The notes below the pieces were generated by a model. That model searched no databases and was not told the DNA's origin. It saw only the letters and a program-made list of their open reading frames with translations. Shown one piece after another: positions 1 to 5,221 of a DNA stretch of 5,221 bases (position 1 is the first letter of the stretch; each line of letters begins with the position of its first letter). The stretch covers positions 1 through 5,221 of the forward strand of contig JAUXSJ010000046.1 in assembly GCA_030679615.1 (NCBI GenBank), read 5' to 3'. Position numbers and translations under genes: made by a program. The stretch comes from Parachlamydiaceae bacterium. GTDB lineage: Bacteria; Chlamydiota; Chlamydiia; Chlamydiales; Parachlamydiaceae.

Positions 1-1950
1 AAAATCGTCGAATTCATGACCGAAACGATTCCAACTTTTCAACACCGTGTCAAGTTTAACTGCCCAGAAAATTTACTCGATCAATTTATTTATGACGATT
101 CTGTTTTTATACTTAATCTTCGTGAAACACACCGCATTGATATGTACGAAGTTGAGATACAAATCAATGGGTATTTAAATGGAGTCACAGTTGATCTTTT
201 ATGGGATTGTCTTTCTTCAAAAAGAGCTTATATCGAATTAAATGCTCCCAAAAAGCAAAAGAAAAAGAAAAGTAAAAGCGATGATGGGAAAGGGGCACAC
301 AAATTTCTTGTTTTAGATCTAGAAAAGTTGGCTCCAGTGATTCAGATATTAGATGAAATTGGCATTAATGAATTAGATAATCACGTTGAACTTCGACCCT
401 TATGGAGTTTAGCTAATTTAGATGTTGAACAATTTAAAGGCTTGCCCATTAAATATACGATAACTCCAAAGTTATTAGAAATTCAAAATCAAATGTTGGG
501 TCATCTCCCTTTTGAAGCTAAAAAAGTACCAGATGTCATTCAGGCATCATTAAGAAATTACCAAACAGATGGAATACAGTGGTTAGAACGATTACGAAGT
601 ATGCATTTGAATGGGATTCTTGCGGATGACATGGGATTAGGTAAGACGCTTCAAGCAATTATTACTTTAACACAATATAAAATGGATTATAAAGATATCA
701 TTTCTTTGGTGGTATGTCCTACTTCTCTTGTATATAATTGGAAAGAAGAATTTGCTAAATTTAATCCAGGATTTAAAGTATTAGCAGTTGATGGAAATCC
801 CGGGCAACGTAAAAAACTGTTGTCAGAAGTAGAAAAATTCGATATTGTAATCACCTCGTATACTCTTTTGCAAAAAGATATTGAATATTATCGATCGATT
901 CCGTTTGGTTATGCGATATTAGATGAAGCACAGCATATTAAAAACAGAGGAACTCGAAATGCTCAATCTGTTAAAACGATTCAAGCTTCTCACCGATTAA
1001 TTTTGACTGGAACTCCAATTGAAAATTCTTTAGATGAATTATGGAGTCTATTTGACTTTTTAATGCCTGGATTGTTAAGTAGTTATGATCGTTTTGTAGA
1101 AAAATACATTCGAAATTCTCCAACGATTCACCAGCAAATGGGTAAGAATTTAGATCATTTACGTAAAAAAGTTGCTCCCTTTATTTTACGTCGCATGAAA
1201 AAAGATGTATTAGATGACCTACCTCCCATTTCAGACATTGTTTATCATTGTCATTTGTCTGATTTGCAAAAAGAATTGTACCAATCATATGCAAAATCTG
1301 CACGAGAGGAGTTGTCGCAATTAGTACATAAAGAAGGATTTGAACGTGTCCAAATTCATGTGTTGGCCACTTTAACTCGACTAAAACAAATTTGTTGTCA
1401 TCCTGCAATTTTTGCTAAAGATCAAGCAGAAGCAGGGGATTCAGCAAAATATGATTTATTATTAGACCTTTTACAGTCTCTTGTGGAAGGTCGACATCGA
1501 AGTGTGATTTTTAGTCAATACACTAAGATGTTAAATATTATTCGAGAGGATTTGGTTAAACAAGGAATTCGTTTTGAATATTTGGATGGTTCAAGTAAGA
1601 ATCGCCAGCAGATTGTAAAAACATTTAATGAAGACGAAAGTATTCCAATTTTCCTTGTTTCATTAAAGGCTGGGGGATCAGGTTTAAATTTAGTTGGTGC
1701 AGATACTGTCATACATTATGACATGTGGTGGAATCCTGCAGTTGAAGCTCAAGCAACGGATAGAGTTTATCGAATTGGACAAAAAAAATCGGTGTCAAAT
1801 TATAAGTTAATTACCTCGGATACAATTGAAGAAAAAATCTTAAAATTACATGAGCGAAAAAAAGGTTTATTAAAAGATGTTGTTAACCGAGATGAAGAAA
1901 TGATGGCTAAACTAACATGGGAAGAAGTGTTGGAATTGCTACAAACCTAA
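1..1950 (+). CDS. SNF2-family DNA-dependent ATPase/helicase, C-terminal part (5' end beyond window)
   Basis: This is a Swi2/Snf2-type superfamily 2 ATPase, a class that translocates on duplex DNA and remodels protein-DNA complexes. Residues are counted from the ATG at position 16. The Q-motif region is LRNYQTDGIQWL (179-190). Walker A is DDMGLGKT (204-211, Lys210), Walker B is DEAQ (303-306), and motif III is LTGTPIEN (330-337). The C-terminal RecA lobe has VIFSQYT (497-503), LDGSSKNR (523-530), SLKAGGSGLNL (549-559) and QATDRVYRIGQ (579-589, with the arginine finger region). Residues 1-170 resemble the region that precedes the ATPase core in bacterial SNF2 proteins, with a lysine-rich linker at 78-88. 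The frame is open through position 1 and the ATG at 16 has no Shine-Dalgarno, so it is probably internal. Chlamydial homologues are, as I recall, over 1,100 residues long, often with an N-terminal SWIM-type zinc finger. ATPase motifs are complete; the cellular target is unknown. Confidence 0.93.
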   Translation, partial: KIVEFMTETIPTFQHRVKFNCPENLLDQFIYDDSVFILNLRETHRIDMYEVEIQINGYLNGVTVDLLWDCLSSKRAYIELNAPKKQKKKKSKSDDGKGAHKFLVLDLEKLAPVIQILDEIGINELDNHVELRPLWSLANLDVEQFKGLPIKYTITPKLLEIQNQMLGHLPFEAKKVPDVIQASLRNYQTDGIQWLERLRSMHLNGILADDMGLGKTLQAIITLTQYKMDYKDIISLVVCPTSLVYNWKEEFAKFNPGFKVLAVDGNPGQRKKLLSEVEKFDIVITSYTLLQKDIEYYRSIPFGYAILDEAQHIKNRGTRNAQSVKTIQASHRLILTGTPIENSLDELWSLFDFLMPGLLSSYDRFVEKYIRNSPTIHQQMGKNLDHLRKKVAPFILRRMKKDVLDDLPPISDIVYHCHLSDLQKELYQSYAKSAREELSQLVHKEGFERVQIHVLATLTRLKQICCHPAIFAKDQAEAGDSAKYDLLLDLLQSLVEGRHRSVIFSQYTKMLNIIREDLVKQGIRFEYLDGSSKNRQQIVKTFNEDESIPIFLVSLKAGGSGLNLVGADTVIHYDMWWNPAVEAQATDRVYRIGQKKSVSNYKLITSDTIEEKILKLHERKKGLLKDVVNRDEEMMAKLTWEEVLELLQT

Positions 1951-1983
1951 GTTTTGATTTGTTTCAAGAATGAAATTCAAAAC
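1951..1983. repeat. Weak AT-rich inverted repeat after the SNF2 gene
   Basis: The arms GTTTTGA (1951-1957) and TCAAAAC (1977-1983) are complementary. An inner pair, TTTCA (1962-1966) and TGAAA (1971-1975), closes an AGAA loop. The structure starts directly after the helicase stop codon. It could help end or stabilise the helicase transcript, but the stem is AT-rich, interrupted, and not followed by a T-run. It is therefore not a canonical intrinsic terminator and may be chance in AT-rich DNA. Confidence 0.3.
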
Positions 1984-1990
1984 TAAAGGT

Positions 1991-1996
1991 TATAAA
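1991..1996 (+). promoter_or_regulatory. Possible -10 box for mreB
   Basis: TATAAA matches the sigma70 consensus TATAAT at five of six positions and lies 32 bp before the mreB start codon. No recognisable -35 hexamer sits 16-18 bp upstream. Such boxes are common by chance in AT-rich spacers, so this is tentative. If real, it would let mreB be transcribed separately from the helicase gene. Confidence 0.25.
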
Positions 1997-2013
1997 TATA
2001 AGGATGTCTTAGT

Positions 2014-2018
2014 AAGGA
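2014..2018 (+). promoter_or_regulatory. Ribosome binding site of mreB
   Basis: AAGGA lies 10 nt before the ATG at 2029. It supports the long MreB start rather than a later one. The next in-frame candidate, a GTG at 2116, would leave only six residues ahead of the first nucleotide-binding motif. A two-codon reading frame (ATG AAA TAA, 2021-2029) overlaps the mreB start as TAATG, but it is only 2 nt from AAGGA and is probably not used. Confidence 0.6.
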
Positions 2019-2028
2019 AAATGAAATA

Positions 2029-3111
2029 ATGAATAAAAAAAATAATTTTAATTTTAAAGATAGTTTACAGAATTTATATCGTTCAGCGTTTGGACAAATT
2101 ACACGTTTTCGAGGAGTGTTTTCAAATGATATCGGTATCGATTTAGGAACCGCGAATACTCTTGTTTTTGTTCGGGGAAAGGGTATTGTTTTGGCTGAAC
2201 CTTCAGTTGTTGCTGTAGATTCTGGGACCAATGAAGTTTTAGCTGTTGGTCATAAAGCTAAGGCGATGTTAGGAAAAACTCCAAGAAAGATTCATGCCGT
2301 TCGCCCAATGAAAGATGGTGTTATCGCCGATTTTGAAATTGCAGAAGGAATGTTGAAAGCATTAATTAAACGTGTGACTCCTTCAAGAAGTTTATTTAGA
2401 CCTAAAATTTTAATTGCGGTACCTTCAGGTATTACTGGAGTCGAAAAAAGAGCGGTTGAAGATTCGGCTTTACATGCAGGGGCACAAGAAGTCTTTTTAA
2501 TTGAAGAGCCTATGGCGGCAGCTATTGGTGTAGATCTTCCTGTTCATGAAGCTTGTGCAAGCATGATTATTGATATTGGGGGAGGAACGACAGAAATTGC
2601 AATTCTTTCTCTAGGGGGAATTGTTGAATCCAGATCATTGCGTATTGCAGGAGATGAATTTGATGACTGCATTATTAATTACATGCGTCGAACTTATAAT
2701 TTGATGATTGGTCCTCGTACTGCTGAAGAAATTAAAATAACGATTGGATCAGCCTATCCTTTAGGAAGCAATGAATTAGAAATGGAAGTGCGTGGTCGAG
2801 ATCAAGTTGCCGGTTTACCTGTGACGAAGCGGATTAACTCAGTAGAAATACGCGAGTGCTTAGCTGAACCTATTCAGCAAATTGTTGAAAGTGTGAAATT
2901 AACTTTAGAAAAATCTCCTCCCGAATTAGCGGCTGATTTAGTAGAAAGAGGAATGGTCTTAACAGGCGGTGGGGCTTTGATTAAAGGATTTGATAAAGCG
3001 CTCATTAAAGAAACAGGACTTTCCGTCATTGTTGCACCTAATCCACTTTTATCTGTTTGTTTGGGAACTGGAAAAGCCCTTGAATATTTGGATAAATATA
3101 AAAAGAGATAA
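2029..3111 (+). CDS. mreB: Rod-shape/cell-division actin homologue MreB
   Basis: This is bacterial actin, an ATP-binding protein that polymerises on the inner membrane and directs peptidoglycan synthesis. In chlamydiae, which lack FtsZ, MreB acts in division. The actin-fold signatures are intact. Phosphate 1 is GIDLGTANT (36-44). The connect-1 region LIEEPMAAAIG (157-167) carries the catalytic-glutamate segment. Phosphate 2 is DIGGGTTE (182-189), and the adenosine motif is LTGGGALIKG (311-320). The length of 360 residues is slightly above the usual 335-350. The excess is N-terminal: about 23 residues precede the RFRGVFSND segment, where the E. coli protein begins. Residues 13, 16, 17, 20, 21, 24 and 27 (L, L, Y, A, F, I, F) give the spacing of an amphipathic helix, probably a membrane anchor. 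An extended N-terminus is known for chlamydial MreB. The gene starts 78 bp after the helicase gene and has its own ribosome binding site. I see no truncation or missing key residue. Confidence 0.97.
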   Translation: MNKKNNFNFKDSLQNLYRSAFGQITRFRGVFSNDIGIDLGTANTLVFVRGKGIVLAEPSVVAVDSGTNEVLAVGHKAKAMLGKTPRKIHAVRPMKDGVIADFEIAEGMLKALIKRVTPSRSLFRPKILIAVPSGITGVEKRAVEDSALHAGAQEVFLIEEPMAAAIGVDLPVHEACASMIIDIGGGTTEIAILSLGGIVESRSLRIAGDEFDDCIINYMRRTYNLMIGPRTAEEIKITIGSAYPLGSNELEMEVRGRDQVAGLPVTKRINSVEIRECLAEPIQQIVESVKLTLEKSPPELAADLVERGMVLTGGGALIKGFDKALIKETGLSVIVAPNPLLSVCLGTGKALEYLDKYKKR

Positions 3112-3150
3112 CTTCTATGTTATGGATAATAGCTTGTAAGGTCTAATGAT

Positions 3151-3167
3151 AGCTAGTTTTGCTAGCT
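3151..3167. repeat. Small hairpin downstream of mreB
   Basis: AGCTAG (3151-3156) pairs with CTAGCT (3162-3167) around a five-base loop, 39 bp after the mreB stop. It could stabilise the 3' end of the mreB transcript. There is no T-tract after it, so intrinsic termination is unlikely. Six base pairs is short enough to be chance. Confidence 0.3.
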
Positions 3168-3204
3168 TGATAAGCTTTAAATGCGATGGTGTGCTAGGTG
3201 TCTG

Positions 3205-3257
3205 AAGGTAGTCAGGCCGTCTCGGCCTGAATCAGGTCGAGACGGCCTGACTACCTT
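3205..3257. repeat. GC-rich 53-nt near-perfect palindrome (REP/MITE-like) between mreB and pckA
   Basis: A 20-nt left arm (3205-3224, starting AAGGTAGTCAGG) is perfectly complementary to 3238-3257 (ending CTGACTACCTT). Pairing continues inward through a G-U pair (3225/3237) and four more pairs (3226-3229 with 3233-3236) to an AAT loop. The result is a 25-bp stem with one wobble. GC content is 31/53 (58%), well above the AT-rich DNA around it. Each half is itself palindromic: TCAGGCC (3212-3218) pairs with GGCCTGA (3224-3230), and TCAGGTC (3232-3238) pairs with GGCCTGA (3244-3250) with one wobble. The element can thus form one long hairpin or two short ones. No T-run follows on either strand, so it is not a standard intrinsic terminator. 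The composition and symmetry suggest a dispersed repetitive palindrome. A role in mRNA processing or in control of pckA is possible but unproven. Confidence 0.85.
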
Positions 3258-3283
3258 AATGATATGACTAATTTTTAATTTCT

Positions 3284-3288
3284 GAGGT
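3284..3288 (+). promoter_or_regulatory. Ribosome binding site of pckA
   Basis: GAGGT ends 5 nt before the ATG at 3294. It overlaps the in-frame TTG at 3288, two codons upstream, so that TTG cannot be the start served by this site. The ATG is therefore preferred. No convincing promoter is visible between the 53-nt palindrome and this site. Confidence 0.6.
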
Positions 3289-3293
3289 TGACT

Positions 3294-5078
3294 ATGCATT
3301 TTGAAGAATTTGATTCCTGGGTTCAGTCTTTTGTCGATTTATGTCAACCTGAAGACGTGCATTATTGCAACGGATCGCAAAAAGAGTATCAACAATTATG
3401 CGATCTCCTTGTTAAAAATAACACCTTTATTCCATTAAATCCGTCGTTAAGACCCAATAGTTTTTTATGTCGTTCTGATCCGCAAGATGTGGCTAGGGTC
3501 GAGAATCGCACTTTTATTTGCTCTAAAAAAGAAGAAGATGCTGGTCCTACCAATCATTGGGTGGATCCGGCTGAAATGAAAGCGACATTATTAGAACGTT
3601 TTAAAGGTTGCATGAAAGGAAGAACGATGTATGTGATTCCTTTTAGTATGGGTCCTTTAGGTTCTCCCTTATCTGAGTTGGGTATTCAACTAACTGATTC
3701 TCCTTACGTTGTTTGTAGTATGAAAATTATGACCCGAATGGGTGAAAAAGTTTGGGATGAAATTAAAAAAAAGGGTTTTATACCCTGTCGGCACTCAGTT
3801 GGCTTTCCTTTAGACAATGGCGTTAAAGATGTACCATGGCCATGCAATTCAGAAAAATACATTGTACATTTTCCAGAAACACGAGAGATTTGGTCCTTTG
3901 GAAGTGGATATGGGGGAAATGCTCTTCTTGGTAAAAAATCCTTTGCTTTAAGAATTGCATCTATCATGGCACGTGATGAGGGGTGGTTGGCAGAACACAT
4001 GCTCATTATGGGTGTGACAAATCCAGCTGGAGAAAAAAAATATTTTGCGGCCGCGTTTCCAAGTTCATGTGGAAAAACTAACCTAGCTATGATGACGCCC
4101 ACATTACCTGGATGGAAGATAGAAACCGTTGGGGATGATATTGCTTGGATGCGTTTTGGGTCAGACGGAAAATTACATGCTATTAACCCTGAAGCAGGAT
4201 TTTTTGGAGTGGCTCCTGGAACATCGATGGATTCGAATCCGAATGCAATGAAATCATTAACCCATAATACGATTTTCACCAATGTAGCTTTAACGGATGA
4301 TGGAGATGTTTGGTGGGAAGGGATGACTAAAGAACCCCCCTTACATTTGATAAATTGGCTAGGTCACGATTGGACACCAGCTTCAGTTGAAAAAGCAGCT
4401 CACCCAAATGCACGTTTTACAGTATCAGCCTCACAATGTCCTGTCATAGATTCCGAGTGGGAAAATCCAGAAGGGGTTCCAATTGATGCGATTTTATTTG
4501 GTGGAAGAAGAAGTGATGTGATTCCGTTGGTTTGCGAATCGTTTGATTGGGCACATGGAACATTTTACGGCGCTACAGTGTCCTCTGAAACAACAGCGGC
4601 CGCTGAAGGACAAATGGGGCGATTGCGGCATGATCCCTTTGCGATGCTTCCGTTTTGTGGATATAACATGGGGGATTATTTTAGTCATTGGTTAAAAATG
4701 GGTGAAAATAAAAATTCTTCAAAACTTCCTCGAATTTATTCAGTGAATTGGTTTAGAAAAAATAAAGACGGGAAATACATATGGCCTGGGTTTGGAGAAA
4801 ACTCAAGAGTTTTAAAATGGATATTTGAAAGAACGAATGGACAACAACAAGGTATTGAAACGCCGATTGGAGTTATTCCTACCAAGAATGGACTTGATAC
4901 GCAAAATTTAAAATTAAATGATGATGCAAAAGATGAATTATTTAATATTGATCAAAATGCCTGGTTGGAAGAAACAGAAGAAATAGAACATTATTTAGCA
5001 ATGTTTGGCTCACGCCTACCTGTGGGTATAAAGCAACAGCTTGAAAACCTTAAGAGCAGATTGCATAAAGGACAATAG
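3294..5078 (+). CDS. pckA: Phosphoenolpyruvate carboxykinase (GTP)
   Basis: This cytosolic enzyme converts oxaloacetate and GTP to phosphoenolpyruvate, GDP and CO2, the entry step of gluconeogenesis from TCA intermediates. It belongs to the GTP-dependent family, not the ATP-dependent E. coli type. Known active-site elements are present, with numbering from the ATG at 3294. ARVEN holds the substrate-binding arginine (Arg68). FGSGYGGN (202-209) is followed by the metal-ligand Lys215, with His235 as the next metal ligand. The P-loop PSSCGKTN (256-263) carries the family's reactive Cys259. Kinase-2 is VGDDIAWMRF (279-288). EAGFFGVAPGT (300-310), NARF (Arg374) and GGRR (403-406) are also present. 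The mobile lid is around residues 434-444, just before HDPFAM. The length of 594 residues is normal. The ATG is chosen over the upstream TTG because of the ribosome binding site. The last codons, Lys-Gly-Gln-stop (AAA GGA CAA TAG), resemble a degenerate unit of the repeat array that begins at the stop codon. Confidence 0.97.
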   Translation: MHFEEFDSWVQSFVDLCQPEDVHYCNGSQKEYQQLCDLLVKNNTFIPLNPSLRPNSFLCRSDPQDVARVENRTFICSKKEEDAGPTNHWVDPAEMKATLLERFKGCMKGRTMYVIPFSMGPLGSPLSELGIQLTDSPYVVCSMKIMTRMGEKVWDEIKKKGFIPCRHSVGFPLDNGVKDVPWPCNSEKYIVHFPETREIWSFGSGYGGNALLGKKSFALRIASIMARDEGWLAEHMLIMGVTNPAGEKKYFAAAFPSSCGKTNLAMMTPTLPGWKIETVGDDIAWMRFGSDGKLHAINPEAGFFGVAPGTSMDSNPNAMKSLTHNTIFTNVALTDDGDVWWEGMTKEPPLHLINWLGHDWTPASVEKAAHPNARFTVSASQCPVIDSEWENPEGVPIDAILFGGRRSDVIPLVCESFDWAHGTFYGATVSSETTAAAEGQMGRLRHDPFAMLPFCGYNMGDYFSHWLKMGENKNSSKLPRIYSVNWFRKNKDGKYIWPGFGENSRVLKWIFERTNGQQQGIETPIGVIPTKNGLDTQNLKLNDDAKDELFNIDQNAWLEETEEIEHYLAMFGSRLPVGIKQQLENLKSRLHKGQ

Positions 5079-5140
5079 GGACACAAGGGACACAAGGGAC
5101 ACAAGGGACACAAGGGACACAAGGGACACAAGGGACACAA
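5078..5140 (+). repeat. Tandem array of seven perfect GGGACACAA units
   Basis: Seven identical 9-bp units run without interruption for 63 bp. The first G of the array is the last base of the pckA TAG stop codon. Just before it, AAGGACAATA (5068-5077) looks like a decayed unit. Since 9 is a multiple of 3, reading past the stop would give a Gly-His-Lys repeat ending at a TGA at 5154. No coding role is implied. The array faces a second array of nearly complementary units 44 bp downstream. Confidence 0.95.
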
Positions 5141-5152
5141 TATTTTAAAGAC

Positions 5153-5181
5153 TTGACATTTGTTTATAAAGCCTTTATTTT
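5153..5181 (+). promoter_or_regulatory. Sigma70-like promoter in the spacer between the two arrays
   Basis: A perfect -35 hexamer TTGACA (5153-5158) is followed by a 17-bp spacer and TATTTT (5176-5181), which matches TATAAT at four of six positions. Transcription would start at about 5188, inside the second repeat array, and run towards the right edge. The -10 overlaps a small AT palindrome, ATAAAG-C-CTTTAT (5166-5178), followed by six Ts. That palindrome could instead be read as a weak terminator for pckA. The downstream gene is not visible. Confidence 0.4.
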
Positions 5182-5184
5182 TTT

Positions 5185-5221
5185 GTCCCTTGAGTCCCTT
5201 GAGTCCCTTGAGTCCCTTGAG
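5185..5221 (-). repeat. Tandem array of GTCCCTTGA units (inverted relative to the first array), continuing past the window
   Basis: Four complete GTCCCTTGA units occupy 5185-5220, plus one base of a fifth at the window edge. Read on the minus strand the unit is GGGACTCAA. It differs from the GGGACACAA of the first array only at the sixth base (T for A). The innermost copy is preceded by TTTT instead of TTGA. True copy number is unknown because the window ends inside the array. Confidence 0.93.

Noticed and set aside
16..18. ATG at 16 as the true start of the SNF2 gene
   Set aside because: The frame is open to position 1, there is no Shine-Dalgarno in the 15 bases before it, and chlamydial homologues are much longer. 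The gene is treated as cut by the window edge.
3211..3230. Neisseria-type DNA uptake sequence (GCCGTCTGAA core)
   Set aside because: Only GCCGTCT is shared. The rest differs, and the gene context is chlamydial.
3205..3257. The 53-nt palindrome as an intrinsic terminator
   Set aside because: The stem is strong enough, but no T-run follows on either strand.
3765..3785. Possible -1 frameshift signal in pckA: A AAA AAG in frame followed by a GGGT/ACCC mini-hairpin
   Set aside because: The hairpin has only four pairs, and the shifted frame soon meets a stop. PckA has no known short product, and A8 runs occur in the other two genes as well. It is probably incidental.
3704..4282. Antisense open frame of 192 codons within pckA
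   Set aside because: It lies entirely opposite a strongly supported gene. Its translation has no recognisable domain, and the open frame follows from the codon usage of pckA.
4047..4603. Two GCGGCCGC octamers (4047-4054 and 4596-4603) in an AT-rich gene
   Set aside because: Both simply encode conserved Ala-Ala-Ala segments of the enzyme (residues 252-254 and 435-437). No other pattern supports a regulatory or engineered origin.
5078..5221. CRISPR array
   Set aside because: The 9-bp units are directly adjacent with no unique spacers, far from the repeat-spacer layout of CRISPR.

Overview
The window (5,221 bp, AT-rich) looks like chromosome from a member of the Chlamydiae, most likely an amoeba-associated Parachlamydiaceae-type organism. 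The main reason is gene order: a SNF2-family helicase, mreB and a GTP-dependent PEP carboxykinase run in tandem on one strand. This is the order I recall for Chlamydia trachomatis CT708-CT709-CT710. An MreB with an extended N-terminus fits the same group. The AT-rich codon usage and the repeat-bearing spacers suit an environmental chlamydia better than a Chlamydia species. Species cannot be named from the sequence alone.

Layout. Positions 1-1950 hold the C-terminal part of a SNF2/DEAD-like ATPase whose 5' end lies outside the window. Positions 1951-2028 are a short AT-rich spacer with a weak inverted repeat, a possible -10 box and a ribosome binding site. Positions 2029-3111 are mreB. Positions 3112-3293 are a 182-bp spacer holding a small hairpin and then a striking GC-rich 53-nt near-perfect palindrome. 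Positions 3294-5078 are pckA. From the pckA stop codon to the window edge there is a pair of inverted tandem arrays. The first is seven perfect copies of GGGACACAA (5078-5140). A 44-bp AT-rich spacer with a sigma70-like promoter follows. The second array (5185-5221, continuing past the edge) is built on the near-complementary unit GTCCCTTGA.

Functionally the three genes are not an obvious pathway. They cover a DNA/nucleoprotein remodelling ATPase, the actin-like organiser of peptidoglycan synthesis and division (chlamydiae lack FtsZ), and the gluconeogenic step from oxaloacetate to phosphoenolpyruvate. The neighbourhood looks like inherited chlamydial synteny rather than a functional operon. 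The two long spacers suggest mreB and pckA may be transcribed separately.

The coding genes look ordinary and intact. The parts worth a second look are the non-coding elements: the 53-nt palindrome before pckA and the facing 9-bp arrays that start exactly at the pckA stop codon. I see no RNA gene, transposase or CRISPR array, and no convincing new protein system.
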